From positions 529,501-593,500 of the forward strand of contig JAOTOL010001366.1 in assembly GCA_034440575.1 (NCBI GenBank): 64,000 nucleotides of DNA, written 5' to 3'. The notes beneath the pieces are model-generated. The model had not been told where the DNA came from and did not search any database. It saw nothing but the letters and a program-made list of their open reading frames with translations. Positions 12,520 through 26,949 of the stretch are shown piece by piece (positions within the stretch are counted from its first letter, which is position 1; every line of letters starts with the position of its first letter). Origin of the DNA: Imbricaverruca yamaguchii. Lineage: Eukaryota > Arthropoda > Thecostraca > Neoverrucidae. The translations under genes were made by a program, and so were the position numbers.

Positions 12520-13062
12520 CATCCCAAGGCACCTGAGCACAACCATGAACTCAGGGCACCTGATCCCAGCCAGGGACTCAGGGCACCTGAGCACAACCAG
12601 GGACTCAGGGCACCTGATCCCAGCCAGGGACTCAGGGCACCTGAGCCCAACCAGGAACTCAGGGCACCTGAGCATAACCAGGGACTCAGGGCACCTGAGC
12701 ACAACCAGGGACTCAGGGCACCTGAGCACAACCAGGAACTCAGGGCACCTGAGCATAACCATGAACTCAGGGCACCTGATCCCAGCCAGGGACTCAGGGC
12801 ACCTGAGCATAACCAGGGACTCAGGGCACCTGAATCCAGCCAGGGACTCAGGGCACCTGATCCCAGCCAGGGACTCAGGGCACCTGAGTACAATCAGGAA
12901 CTCAGGGCAAATTACCCCAGCCAGGGACTCAGGGCACCTGAGCATAACCAGGAACTCAGGGCACCTGAGCATAACCAGGGACTCAGGGCACCTGAACCCA
13001 GCCAGGGACTGAGGGCACCTGAGCACAATCAGGAACTCAGGGCACCTGAGCACAACCAAGTG
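12520..13062. repeat. Minisatellite, 27-bp unit, about 20 copies
   Basis: The unit contains GACTCAGGGCACCTGA followed by GCACAACCAG or TCCCAGCCAG. The period is a multiple of three, so both strands stay open for about 200 codons. Variants change residues freely, which argues against coding. Confidence 0.95.
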
Positions 13063-15190
13063 CCGAGTACATGAGCTCAGCAGGAAACGTTCTTCCATCA
13101 GCTATTTCAAAATCACTGAAATGCTGGTTTATGCGAATGTTCTAGATGGTTCCGTGTGAATCCAATTCAGTGAAAAATCTAGACTTCTGACTAATATCCC
13201 CGTTAAAATAACTTCGGTGAGATTCCGCCAGCTGTCAAATCATTTATCAGGCAATGAATACGGCGGCATGACGGCAAATGTTGACATATTCTGACATATG
13301 CCGACATAGCAGCATTACACTGACAACAATACACCGACATCATCATACCGACGATAACTTCAACTTCGAGGCCAGGTGGCGGCATCGCTCAGTCCTTGTT
13401 CGGAAGAAACCAGAGGTCAGGAGTCGCCATTTGAGCTGAGTGGGGGTCAACAACAGCACATTTTTCATTCCGAGTCAGTGGTTATTGTCATCGCCATGCA
13501 ATCGGGTGTTCTAAAACAAACGAAAGCGGTTACCTTACATCACTGTAGCTAAAAAACAAATAATATGTCTTGTCTTATTGCTATATTGCTTATTGAGTCT
13601 TCATAACTTTTGCTATCCGCTGAGTGTGGTCAGGCTATGGTGCAAGAGACAGTATTTTATGATTCAAGATCAGTAAACGTAGCCTATGTCACAAGTCATT
13701 GCCATTTGGACTAGTTGTTTTGCTTCGCTTAGGGTAATGCGCTTTATAACTCATGTAGCTGAGGCTTGTAAGTGACCGAGAAGGATAAGATTGTTGTTTC
13801 ACTTGCACGCAATGAGAATGGGTGAGGTCCTAAGAAAATCTGCCCAGTATTTCCTGAGAACGGTTGGAGTGGAAAACGGATTCATTGGCTGATGAGTGGA
13901 AAACGGATTCCCGTGCACGCCATGATGATGGGAAGTGGGAGGAGGCGGGCGGCCAGTGGAAGGCCAGGAGAGACACAATCCGCGCCCGACATTGAAGGAG
14001 CGGAGGAATTTTTGTCCAGCTGAGAAGACAGGCTCGGAACCCACAAATCACAACGAGGGGTTCCAAAGAGGCTTGCGGTTTGTGTCGGCAGCGTTAACCA
14101 GATTGCTAACGCTCGCCAGGTCTGCAGACAGGCAAAACTGGTGAGCTACGTAAGCTAGGATGAAATGCGGACCCCGTTAGAAAGCCCTAGTGACCGAGAG
14201 CCCGAAAGTCACCTTACAATTTGCATTTTTGCTGATAATTAGGTCAACAGAAGTCATATTCGGTCAATGTACGCATCTTGACATCATTGGAAATTATTTT
14301 TAGAAGGGAAAAACTTGTTCTCTTTCGACATTGTTTCTCAAGAACTAACTTACGAAACTGACCATAGTAAGAGAGTCAGAACAAGGTAGGTTAGGTCAGA
14401 ATGAGACTTGAAAGTAAGCTTGCGAACTATGTATGTCAGAGACACAGATAAACGCCATTGACGAGCTACGGTAATATAGAGCTCATGGCGCAGCTTATTA
14501 CTTCATTTTTGATTGTGCTGAGGTCTTTAAATGTGATGATGTTCAACCCAGCGACATGACCTTTATCTTCGGGAATTACTTAGATAATATTAACATATGT
14601 CTCGTGTTATTTCAACAGAACTATTGAAGCAAATAGGTACATCAATTAGATAACCGATTATCTTACGTTCCAGCTAAGTGACGCCGCATGATCAGGTCAA
14701 GTAAGTTCAAGCTTGAATATCCTAGTATGTCGCTTTTGAAGTATGCATATTTTGTTCTCAGGAATATCCGATATCGATCGACCGATGAGACCATCACTTC
14801 ACCCTTCCTTAGGCGTTCACTGCTTTGAAAAGTGCTTCCACATCAATGCTAAATCAGTCCAAATGCGGTCAGATCACATGAGATCATCTCATCTCAGGTC
14901 GTTGGCTGGCCACCGAATGTCATATTGCACAACTTACGCGGAACAGAAACCGAATTCAGACATGAATCGAAGAGGAACAAAAGCCTATTCCCTTGTATGA
15001 TGACATTCCATTGAATATGCATGGTATTTGCAGTGACCTTACGCCATTACTATTTACAAATTTTAAAAGATATTACCTATTAATGTCGCGGAGAGCTGTG
15101 CTGAGCATTGCTGAATTAAGGACGATCATAAAAGGTAACCAAATGCTTATATTATGTAACATGGAATCACGAACTTCTCTGTGGGCAAGG
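13063..15190. other. No recognisable gene
   Basis: Mostly unique sequence. At about 14000-14140 the minus strand has a possible, badly decayed tRNA-like head (TAGCAATCTGGTTAACGC, then GTGGGTTCCGAGCC). Nothing else is recognisable. Confidence 0.45.
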
Positions 15191-15195
15191 ATTAG

Positions 15196-15199
15196 CACA

Positions 15200-15297
<98 letters not shown>

Positions 15298-15370
15298 GTC
15301 AATAGATATACTATATATATATATATATACATTTATATATATGCATATTTATATGCACATCTACATATGT

Positions 15371-15448
<78 letters not shown>

Positions 15449-15465
15449 GCATATATATGCATATC

Positions 15466-15556
<91 letters not shown>
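15196..15556. repeat. CA then TA microsatellite
   Basis: A short (CA)n at 15196-15220 leads into interrupted (TA)n tracts up to 15556, directly abutting the 33-bp minisatellite. Tyr/Ile repeat frames here are artefacts. Confidence 0.95.
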
Positions 15557-15558
<2 letters not shown>

Positions 15559-17275
15559 GCTGGTCCTGCTGACGGTGGAGGGAGAGGTGACGCCGGTCCT
15601 GCTGACGGTGGAGGGGAGGCGACGGCCCTGCTGACGGTGAAGGGGGAGGTGACGCCGGTCCTGCTGACGGTGGAGGGGGAGGTGACGCCGGTCCTGCTGA
15701 CGGTGGAGGGGGAGGTGACGCCGATCCGGCTGACGGTGGAGGGGGGAGGTGACGCCGATCCGGCTGACGGTGGAGGGGAGGTGACGCTGGTCCTGCTGAC
15801 GGTGGAGGGGGAGGTGACGCCGGCCCTGCTGACGGTGGAGGGGGAGGTGACGCTGGTCCTGCTGACGGTGGAGGGGGGAGGTGACGCCGATCCGGCTGAC
15901 GGTGGAGGGGGAGGTGACGCCGGTCCTGCTGAGGGTGGAGGGGGAGGTGACGCCGGCCCTGCTGACGGTGGAGCGGGAGGTGACGCTGGTCCTGCTGATT
16001 ATGGAGCGGGAGGTGACGCCAGCCCTGCTGACGGTGGAGGGGGAGGTGACGCAGGTCCTGCTGACGGTGGAGGGGGAGGTGACGCCGGCCCTGCTGACGG
16101 TGGAGGGGGAGGTGATGCCGGTCCTGCTGACGGTGGAGGGGGAGGTGACGCCGGCCCTGCTGACGGTGGAGGGGGAGGTGACGCCGATCCGGCTGACGGT
16201 GGAGCGGGAGATGACGCCGGCCCTGCTGACGGTGGAGGGGGAGGTGACGCCGGTCCTGCTGACGGTGGAGCGGGAGATGACGCCGGCCCTGCTGACGGTG
16301 GAGGGGGAGGTGGCGCCGGTACTGCTGACGGTGGAGGGGGAGGTGGCCCCGGTACTGCTGACGGTGGAGGGGAGATGACGCCGGCCCTGCTGACGGTCGA
16401 GGAGGAGGTGACGCCGGCCCTGCTGACGGTGGAGGGGGAGGTGACGTCGGCCCTGCTGACGGTGGAGGGGAGGTGATGCCGGCCCTGCTGACGGTGGAGG
16501 GGGAGGTGACGCCGGCCCTGCTGACGGTGGAGGGGGAGGTGATGCCGGCCCTGCTGACGGTGGAGGGGGAGGTGACGCCGGTCCTACTGACGGTGGAGCG
16601 GGAGGTGATGCCGGCCCTGCTGACGTTGGAGGGGGGAGGTGACGCCGGTCCTGCTGACGGTGGAGGGGGAGGTGACGCCGGTCCTGCTGACGGTGGAGGG
16701 AGAGGTAAAGCCGGTCCTGCTGACGGTGGAGGGGGGGTGACACCGGCCCTGCTGACGGTGGAGGGGAAGGTGGCCCCGGTACTGCTGACGGTGGAGGGGG
16801 AGATGACGCCGGTCCTGCTGACGGTGGAGGAGGAGGTGACGCCGGCCCTGCTGACGGTGGAGGGGGAGGTGACGCCGGCCCTGCTGACGGTGGAGGGGGA
16901 GGTGATGCCGGCCCTGCTGACGGTGGAGGGGGAGGTGGCCCCGGTACTGCTGACGGTGGAGGGGGAGGTGACGCCGGTCCTGCTGACGGTGGAGGGGGAG
17001 GTGACGCCGGCCCTGCTGACGGTGGAGGGGGAGGTGACGCCGGCCCTGCTGACGGTGGAGGGGGAGGTGACGCCGGTCCTGCTGACGGTGGAGCGGGAGG
17101 TGACGCAGGTCCTGCTGACGGTGGAGGGGGAGGCGACGCCGGTCCTGCTGACGGTGGAGGGGGAGGTGGCCCCGGTACTGCTGACGGTGGAGGGGGAGGT
17201 GATGCCGGTCCTGCTGACGGTGGGGCAGGAGGTGACGCCGACCCTGCTGACGGCGGACCGCCGTATGTACGCCGG
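15557..17275. repeat. Minisatellite, 33-bp unit, about 52 copies
   Basis: The unit contains CCTGCTGACGGTGGAGGGGG followed by AGGTGACGCCG(G/C). The 11-codon period gives the pseudo-peptide [11 protein letters not shown] in one frame and other open frames on both strands. Unit changes (GTCCT/GCCCT/GATCCGG) alter residues without codon-position bias, so it is treated as non-coding. Confidence 0.95.
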
Positions 17276-17410
17276 CCGAGTGATGGTGGCAGCAGCCGCC
17301 AGTCAGGTGACCCCGACTGACCTGCTGATCGGTGACGCCGGCGTTCGTCTGGAGCAGCACCAGCGCCAGCGGGCCGCTGAGCAGCACGTCGAGAGTGTCC
17401 GCTCGCCGTG

Positions 17411-18718
<1,308 letters not shown>

Positions 18719-19830
18719 ACGAGACAGGTGGGAGCACGAGCGGAGCGGGCCGCCGAGCCACACTGCTCGCTCCGAGCGAGACTTCCTGTCTCGCCCTGAC
18801 TTCATCAGGCCGGGGAAGTGGCCACCCAGCCGTTCAGATCTGGCCCCGGTGGACACCTGCGACGAAGTCGCAGCGCCCTGTCTGCACGGAAGCAGCCCGC
18901 GATGTCGATAATCTGAAAGGGCGGCTCCTGTTCTGTTGGCCCTGCGGCCGATCTTTGGCCGCAGGGTGGCCCACTTTGGCCCTGCGTCCGATCTTACCAT
19001 ATGCGTTCGTCGCTTAATGATCTGCTTCGTAATATACTTCGATTATATAGCATTATAATTCTGACACTATGATTCAATGCATTTGTGGAAAGCCTGTTTG
19101 TTTCTGGTATACATAGAGCGAATACCAAATGTTCGGGAGTCAAACACTGGTAAGGCCAGTATGTGCGACTAATAATATTTACGTCTTGGCATCTGAAAAG
19201 AGTGGTTCTCGTTTCCTTCGGAACATGCGGCATGCATGTGTTGAACGGTAATGCCGGCTGCATCACGCAATGGCCATACCGGGACCTTTGAGTATGATGC
19301 ATTATTACAATTGCCACTGGTGTATGATCATGGCTGAAGGATCGATGTTGACAGCACGGCAGCACGACAGATGTTGACAGCATTCGACTCTTTGATGTGG
19401 CGTGAAAACTGTCTGGAAACTGAAAACTGCCCGCTTCCTCTGGCATAGAGAGAATATCTAGTTTCAGAAAAGCGTGTTGGTCTCGCGCCGGTTGGTATGC
19501 TCTGAACCGACCCCGGGCGTGTGCTGAAGTCGGTGTGGCTGCCGCCACGTCCGTTCGTCGCCACTCTCCACCCATTCCCGCATCTCACTCCAATATTTCA
19601 ACCTGAAATGACCCAATTGAACAACACCTTCATCGATCGAACAATTACCGCCAATCGGTTGCCGGGCGCGCGTGACGGAGTGACAGCATCCGACACGCCG
19701 CGTGCACGCCTGATGGTTCTGTTGTGCACCTGCCGTCGGCACCGGCGGCGTGACGATTATCTCTCCGCGTCGCGTCACAGCGGCGACGGTGCACTTGTGC
19801 CGACGGCGGCGGCCGCGCCGCACTGTCCGT
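18719..19830. other. No recognisable gene; GC-rich start with a hairpin
   Basis: 18719-19000 is GC-rich unique sequence with a perfect 10-bp inverted repeat, CCCTGCGGCC/GGCCGCAGGG (18940-18949 and 18957-18966, 7-base loop). The rest is unique with no gene features. Confidence 0.4.
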
Positions 19831-19831
19831 C

Positions 19832-21925
19832 GACACGGCGCCTGCAGACAACACAATCGGACACGACGGTACACTGTCTGTCAACACGGCGCCTGGACAA
19901 CACAATCGGACACGGCGGTACACTGTCCGTCAACACGGCGCCTGGACAACACAATCGGACACGACGGTACACTGTCCGTCAACACGGCGCCTGGACAACA
20001 CAATCGGACACGACGGTACACTCCGTCAACACGGCGCCTGGACAACACAATCGGACACGACGGTACACTGTCCGTCAACACGGCGCCTGGACAACACAAT
20101 CGGACACGACGGTACACTGTCCGTCAACACGGCGCCTGGACAACACAATCGGACACGACGGTACACTGTCCGTCAACACTGGGCCTGCAGACAACACAGT
20201 CGGACACGACGGTACACTGTCCGTCGACACGACGCCTGGACAACACAATCGGACACGACGGTACACTGTCCGTCAACACGGCGCCTGGACAACACAATCG
20301 GACACGACGGTACACTGTCCGTCAACACGGCGCCTGGACAACACAATCGGACACGACGGTACACTGTCCGTCAACACGACGCCTGCGGACAACACAATCG
20401 GACACGACGGTACACTGTCCGTCAACACGGCGCCTGGACAACACAATCGGACACGACGGTACACTGTCCGTCAACACGGCGCCTGGACAACACAATCGGA
20501 CACGACGATACACTGTCCGTCAACACGGCGCCTGGACAACACAATCGGACACGACGGTACACTGTCCGTCAACACGGCGCCTGGAGACAACACAATCGGA
20601 CACGGCGGTACACTGTCTGTCAACACGGCGCCTGGACAACACAGTCGGACACGACGGTACACTGTCCGTCAACACGGCGCCTGCAGACAACACAATCGGA
20701 CACGACGGTACACTGTCCGTCAACACGGCGCCTGGAGACAACACAATCGGACACGACGGTACACTGTCCGTCGACACTGGGCCTGGACAACACATTCGGA
20801 CACGACGGTACACTGTCCGTCAACACGGCGCCTGCAGACAACACAATCGGACACGACGGTACACTGTCCGTCAACACTGGGCCTGCAGACAACACAATCG
20901 GACACGACGGTACACTGTCCGTCGACACTGGGCCTGGACAACACATTCGGACACGACGGTACACTGTCCGTCAACACGGCGCCTGCAGACAACACAATCG
21001 GACACGACGGTACACTGTCCGTCAACACGGCGCCTGCAGACAACACAATCGGACACGGCGGTACACTGTCCGTCAACACGGCGCCTGCAGACAACACAAC
21101 GGACACGACGGTACACTGTCCGTCAACACGGCGCCTGCAGACAACACAATCGGACACGACGGTACACTGTCCGTCAACACGGCGCCTGCAGACAACACAA
21201 TCGGACACGACGGTACACTGTCCGTCAACACGGCGCCTGCAGACAACACAATCGGACACGACGGTACACTGTCCGTCAACACGGCGCCTGGACAACACAA
21301 TCGGACACGACGGTACACTGTCCGTCGGACGGCGTACGGCGCCTGGACAACACAATCGGACACGACGATACACTGTCCGTCAACACGGCGCCTGCAGACA
21401 ACACAATCGGACACGACGGTACACCCGTCAACACGGCGCCTGGACAACACAATCGGACACGACGGTACACTGTCCGTCAACACGGCGCCTGGACAACACA
21501 GTCGGACACGACGGTACACCCGTCAACACGGCGCCTGGACAACACAATCGGACACGACGGTACACTGTCCGTCAACACGGCGCCTGCAGACAACACAATC
21601 GGACACGGCGGTACACTGTCCGTCAACACTGGGCCTGGACAACACAATCGGACACGACGGTACAATGTCCGTCGACACTGGGCCCGGACAACACAATCGG
21701 ACACGACGGTACACTGTCCGTCAACACGGCGCCTGGACAACACAATCGGACACGACGGTACACTGTCCGTCAACACGGCGCCTGGAGACAGCACAATCGG
21801 ACACGACGGTACACTGTCCGTCAACACGGCGCCTGGAGACAACACAATCGGACACGACGGTACACTGTCCGTCAACACGGCGCCTGGAGACAACACAATC
21901 GGACACGACGGTACACTGTCCGCCC
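19832..21925. repeat. Minisatellite, 49/51-bp unit, about 42 copies
   Basis: The unit runs GGCGCCTGGACAACACAATC, GGACACGACGGTACACTGTC, CGTCAACAC. A 51-bp form carries two extra bases (CTGCAGACAAC or CTGGAGACAAC), and rarer units have TGGGCCT. Frames of about 800 codons (19521-21935, 19750-22092) span it. They change reading phase at each 49-bp unit and are not genes. Confidence 0.95.
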
Positions 21926-22364
21926 AGCAGGGTGAGAGGCCAACAACTCCACACCACTTCCACTGTAGCCTCGGATGCTCGAAACGAAATGTCTACTCTT
22001 TATCAGCTCAGAGAAATTGTGCGATTATGTACGATATTCCTGAAGCTCAGTGTGCCAAAATCCATTTTGCGCCCAGAGTTAGATGTAAATGAAGCGTACC
22101 GATGCTAAGTGCAAAAGGTGCAAATATTTTAAATTCTACGCATACAATTTGCATGTAGATGTACATAAGTATCCAGCGAAGTGAAGTGAGTGAAGTGTCC
22201 AGCAACACTACCCCAACCAGGAGCTGAAGTGGATTCATAATGACTATGTTTCAGATACTGTGAATATCTAGGATGCAAGTAATATGGACCAGTGCGGTAA
22301 TATAGTGACACGTAATGTGCAAAACACAGCCAAAGCTGCGAAACAAAAACGAAATGTGTGATCT

Positions 22365-22560
22365 GGTGCAAATATTTCTCTAGTTTGTGCCTTTTCACCA
22401 ACATTTCTCGACTTTGTGCCCATGTCACCAACATTTCCCAAGTGTGTGCCCTTGCCACCAAAATTGCTCGAGTTTGTGCTTGTGACACCAACATTTCTCG
22501 AGTTTGTGCATTTGTGACCAATAGTTTTCGAGTTTGTGCCTTTGTCACCAACATTCCTCA
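22365..22560. repeat. Tandem repeat, 30-bp unit, about six copies
   Basis: The unit is TTCTCGAGTTTGTGCC followed by TTTGTCACCAACAT, moderately diverged. It lies between the 49/51-bp and 20-bp arrays and is unrelated to both. Confidence 0.85.
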
Positions 22561-22644
22561 CGGGTGCCGGCTGAGGCTGAGATACGACATCTATCGTTAG
22601 GCTTGGGTTGACCTGTCTTAGCCCCGCAAAAAAAGTATCTGGGA

Positions 22645-23066
22645 GATGGTCAGTATGGCCGGTGGATGGTTAGTGTGGCCGGTGGATGGTTAGTGTGGCC
22701 GGTGGATGGTCAGTGTGGCCGGTGGGTTAGTGTGGCCGGTGGACAGTCAGTATGGCCGGTGGATGGTCAGTATGGCCGGTGGATGGTCAGTGTGGCCGGT
22801 GGATGGTCAGTGTGGCCGGTGGGTTAGTGTGGCCGGTGGACAGTCAGTATGGCCGGTGGATGGTCAGTATGGCCGGTGGATGGTCAGTGTGGCCGGTGGA
22901 TGGTCAGTGTGGCCGGTGGATGGTCAGTATGGCCGGTGGATGGTCAGTATGGCCGTTGGATGGTCAGTGTGGTCGGTGGATGGTTAGTATGGCCGGTGGA
23001 TGGTCAGTGTGGCCGGTGGATGGTTAGTGTGGCCGGTGGATGGTCAGTGTGGCCGGTGGATAGTTA
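22645..23066. repeat. Minisatellite, 20-bp unit, left block (about 21 copies)
   Basis: The unit is GGCCGGTGGATGGTCAGTRT. The array is interrupted at 23066 by LINE sequence and resumes, same unit and same orientation, at 28953. This indicates one ancestral array split by insertion. Confidence 0.95.
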
Positions 23067-23181
23067 GACATAAAAGACATAAAGACATAAAAGACATAAA
23101 AGATTAGTGCAACTATGAGCCACAAGGGCCCTTCTTGGTTGCACTCTGTACACTGAACCAGTTGCCCACCATATATGTCAA

Positions 23182-24390
23182 TCAGCCCTCCCTGTAATAC
23201 TGAAAAGCAAGCCCTCTATTCTTATAATGATTGTCTATGCTGTTTTTAAAGATGTTCAATGTGCTGCTACTGACGATGTTTTCTGGCAGCTGGTTCCAGT
23301 GTTCCACTACCCTGTTGGTGAAGAAAGTTTGCCTTAACCTTGTTCTGCTGTGGTTAATTTTAATTTTGAATTTATGACCTCTAATTGCATCATTTCTGTT
23401 AAATTCAAACATTTCCCCAAGGTATCCCCTCTCCAGACCATTGACAAATTTAAAGACCTCGATGAGATCTCCTCTCAGCCTTCTATATCTAAGTGAAAAC
23501 ATATTCAATTTCTTCAATCTTTCCTCATATGCCAGGTTGCTTATGCCATTAACCATTTTTGTAGCCCTCTTTTGTACTCTCTCTAAAAGCCAACAATCTT
23601 TTTCATAGCTAGGAGACCAAGCTTGGATGCAGCATTCCAAATGTGGCCTGACATATGCACAGTAAAGCTTCCTGATCACTTCCTCACTTCTGTATGATAC
23701 ATTCCTATTTATTGCCCCGAGCATTCTCAGTGCCTTCTTCCTGGCTTCCTTGGTCTGTTCTGATGCCCCCAATTTTGTGTTTAGAATAACACCTAAATCC
23801 TTCTCCTGTTGAGTCACTGATAGCACTTGGCCACCCATCAAGTATGGAGTCTTCATATGCTGCTTACATACATGCATGATTTTGCACTTATCAAAGTTAA
23901 ATTTCATTTGCCATTCTTCGGACCACTTCACAAGTTCGTCTAAGTCTTTTTGCAGCGAGATATGCTCATCCTGACCTGTTATTGCCCTAAAGACCTTCAA
24001 ATCATCTGCAAATTTCAAAACTTTACTGCTTAGGCCACTTTCAATGTTATTTACAAATATAATGAACAGTAATGGCCCTAGTACTGACCCCTGGGGGACT
24101 CCACTAAGAACATTTTGCCATGATGACTTTGTACCATTTAGCATCACTCTTTGCTGTCTATCTGAAAGCCACAACTCTATCCATTTTAAGATGCTACCTG
24201 CAATACCATGGGACTGAAGCTGTATCATTAACCGTTTATGGGGTACCTTGTCAAAGGCCTTACTAAAGTCAAGATATGCTACATCAACCTGATTTCCCTG
24301 ATCAAATTGTTCTGTGGCGAAGTTCAAAAAGTCCAAGAGGTTTGTGAGACACGATCGTCCTTTTCTAAATCCATGTTGAGTATCTTGAAT
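23182..24390 (-). pseudogene. LINE ORF2 reverse transcriptase, C-terminal half
   Basis: The frame from 24336 gives DFSKAFDKVPHKRL (RT motif), SGVPQGSVLGPLLF, LKFADDLKVF (FADD catalytic box) and a long thumb/C-terminal region ending near 23182, with the spacing of Jockey-group non-LTR RTs. Upstream, HGFRKGRSCLTNLL is readable to about 24370. There the frame breaks through an extra 5 bases relative to the second copy (GAATAGAATC against GAATC). The region upstream (fingers and endonuclease) is deleted or rearranged. In a living element this enzyme copies the element RNA at a nicked target. Confidence 0.85.
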
Positions 24391-24560
24391 AGAATCAATC
24401 TGCTACCTTCCAGATAACTAACTATTCTATCCTTGATAATTGATATAACTTTGTAGTATTCCTTGCAGACTAGGGATGTGAAAGACTCATTGGCCTAAAT
24501 AAAGCCTTAAACCCCTTTCCCGATTTGTTTAAACCCTTCTTTTTTTTATAGTTTTCAACT

Positions 24561-24945
24561 GTACTCTCCCTACTTATCTCTTCCTGCATCAGCCTGTCAG
24601 TGTTTTCATTCTGGTCTGAGGTCTATAGAATGCCCCAATCCTAAATTTTGTTCCATTCTTCAGAATTATATCTAACCACAAAGATTCTACTCCTGCACTA
24701 TGTACACCATCCTCTATGGAATGACATTTCATTACTTGCCTAACATACAATAGAATGCCACCTCCTATCCTTGCCTCTCTTTGATAGGCATGCATGTTGT
24801 AGCCTGTCAATTCAAATTCTTGCAAGTTGTCTCCAAACATGCTTTCGTTAACCCATGCTTCTGTTATGCACACCAAATCTAGCTGTTCAGACAACATATA
24901 TGCATGCAGTTCCCCAATTTTGTTCCTAACACTTCAGGCATTGAC
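24561..24945 (-). pseudogene. LINE ORF2 endonuclease N-terminal fragment
   Basis: The minus-strand translation includes VRNKIGELHAY, LVCITEAWV (E is the conserved catalytic acid of the EEP/APE endonuclease), GGGILLYV, VESLWLDI and RIGAFYRPQ, then breaks off. An in-frame TGA sits just before VRNK. The C-terminal endonuclease motifs (GDFN, SDH) are missing: the sequence jumps directly to RT sequence homologous to 27.05 kb. It belongs to the same copy as the ORF1 at 25040-25895. Confidence 0.8.
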
Positions 24946-25039
24946 ATAAAAACATGATAAATTATTCCTTCCATTGCTTGCTATGCTTCTCTCTTTATCA
25001 GCTACATCCCCCCATGTCCTGCCTAGTTTCCCTGTTTCC

Positions 25040-25895
25040 TGTTGAGAGCCTCCTCATACCTATTGCTGAGCAATTCCACTCCTCTCTCGCTCAGATGTAA
25101 TCCATCTAAAGCAAACATCTCCGTCCTCCCCCAAAACTCCCCCACAAATCCAAGAACTGCACCCCAAGCTCCTTACAAATCTTGGCCACCCTGGTATTGA
25201 GCCCAATGGCCCTCGAATACCACTCCATGCTTGCATGGACCATAGGAGGATGGATGTCACCACTCCTCTTTTCCTACTTCCTGCTAAACTACCTATCAAA
25301 GCCCTATAGGCTTTCATTGTTTCCTCTGTATTATTTTTCCTACATCGTTCACTCCAACCTGCACAATTACCGTTGCACCCTCTCCACTTCCCCTCATTAC
25401 TCCCTCCAGCCTATCCCTAACATCTTTCACCTGCGCTCCCGGGTAGCAAACACGCATCCGTCTGCTGGGGTTCTTACTACAAAATGTTCGATCCATGTAC
25501 CGAACCCTGGAATCCCCTACGACTAAAACCTCTCTCTCTCCATCTCTATCTTCAGCCATCTGGTCATCCCCACCTCCGTCCCTCTCATCATTACCTTCCC
25601 TCTCCTCCAGTGCCTCAAACCTATTTTTAATTGGGACGCCCATGTCCACCTTCCTTAGCGCCAGTCGGGTGCTATGGCGCCTTGCCACCTTCCAACTGCC
25701 ACCATCCCGGACCAAGCCATCCGAACTCCCATCAGTCCTCCGCTCGGGCACCCGAGTTGCCTGGCTGGCACCTCCCATGATGGGTCCCGCCACCAAACAC
25801 TTCAAGCGCTCCACCTCCCCCGTTAACATATCTAACCTCTTACTCAAGTCCCCAATGATTCCCACACACTTACAATTCCCACAGTCTCCTTCCAT
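25040..25895 (-). pseudogene. LINE ORF1 with SGNH-type esterase domain, frameshifted
   Basis: The minus-strand frame starts at 25895 with CGNCKC and a short coiled-coil-like segment (LSKRLDMLTGEVERLKCLV). It reaches VLVVGDSRVRYMD (the GDS nucleophile block) and VQVGVNDVG (Gly/Asn block). After a frame change the chain continues with HPPMVHASMEWYSRAI, then FWGRTEMFALDGLHLSERG, holding the Asp-x-x-His block. A one-base loss in a G run near 25135 separates the last two parts. Esterase-type ORF1 proteins are established for CR1-like LINEs. The three catalytic blocks are recognisable, but the gene is broken. Confidence 0.75.
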
Positions 25896-26019
25896 TTTTT
25901 TTCTTTCTACTCTTAGTACTAAGTCTAGTTACTGTAAGCTTGTAAGCCTACAAGTATCTACTGTAATATATCTACAGTAATACAGTAATATAGCCTATAA
26001 GTATCTACAATACACTATA

Positions 26020-26850
26020 ATCCCGTATAATTACACTAGATATGAAGATACCTACTCTAATTTATGCCCACTATTTTAGTCCTAAAATCTATCTTAAACT
26101 TACACACCAATTTGACACAAACTTATTCACTACAGAAGCCTACACTATAGAATTATACACTCTAGAATTACACACTACAGAGCTCACACCACACAAATAT
26201 ACACCACTGAATCAAACACTGTAGTACCCGTCCACAACACTTAACAATCCTGCAGTTACACTAGGATATGAAGATATACCTAGTGTAATGCTATGCCTAC
26301 TATCTTAGTCTTAAAATCTATCTTAAACTTAAACACCAAATTGACACAGCCAACACCCTTAGAACTTAACAAAATGGCGCTGGGCAGCCTCCCTGGGTTA
26401 ATATAGCCTAATTTGCTTGTCAAAAATACTTATTTGATAAAAACTGTTGAAATATACGCTCAGAAGCAACCGCTAAATATCTATACACAATTTATCCCAG
26501 TACACCGTCCTTTCCGCAACACTTAGTCCTAAAATATATCTTATGAATACCCCCAACTTACTACTAATTAAACTATCTTAAACTTCAACACCAAACACCC
26601 TATGCACACCAAAAAATAAATAAAGTATGTTAGGATAGTATGAATGTTGTCTAATGTACTTATGAGATCTACACACTTAAAATCTCCCACAACAAAAAAC
26701 GAAGCCCCAGAAAACCCCGAAAAGAAAAAATGGCGCACACCGGGTCCTAGGTTAATATAGTATGGTTTGCGTGCTACGAAAATGCTTATAAGATAAAAAC
26801 TAATGAAATATAATCCCAGAAATAATTTTAAACCCCTAAACACAGCTTAG
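26020..26850 (-). repeat. Tandem ~350-bp units upstream of LINE ORF1 (possible 5' UTR monomers)
   Basis: AAAATGGCGC followed by GGTTAATATAG and a TAAAAACT...TGAAATATA segment occurs at about 26371-26460 and again at about 26727-26815. Segments with TTAGTCCTAAAAT and ATCTTAAACTT recur at about 26078, 26310 and 26523. This is just 5' of ORF1 on the minus strand, the place of a LINE 5' UTR. Calling them promoter monomers is inference. Confidence 0.55.
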
Positions 26851-26949
26851 ACTAAAGTTCCGCCCAATTTCTCAAACGCCTTATCTGGAAACCTGAGCCC
26901 CCGCCGCGACCCCCCTCCCCCCTGAGACCTGGGGGGGCCCAAAAAAAAA

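Noticed and set aside
19521..22092. Two overlapping plus-strand frames of about 800 codons
   Set aside because: They span the 49/51-bp array, whose unit is not a multiple of three, so the same DNA is read in every phase; no selection for a protein is visible.
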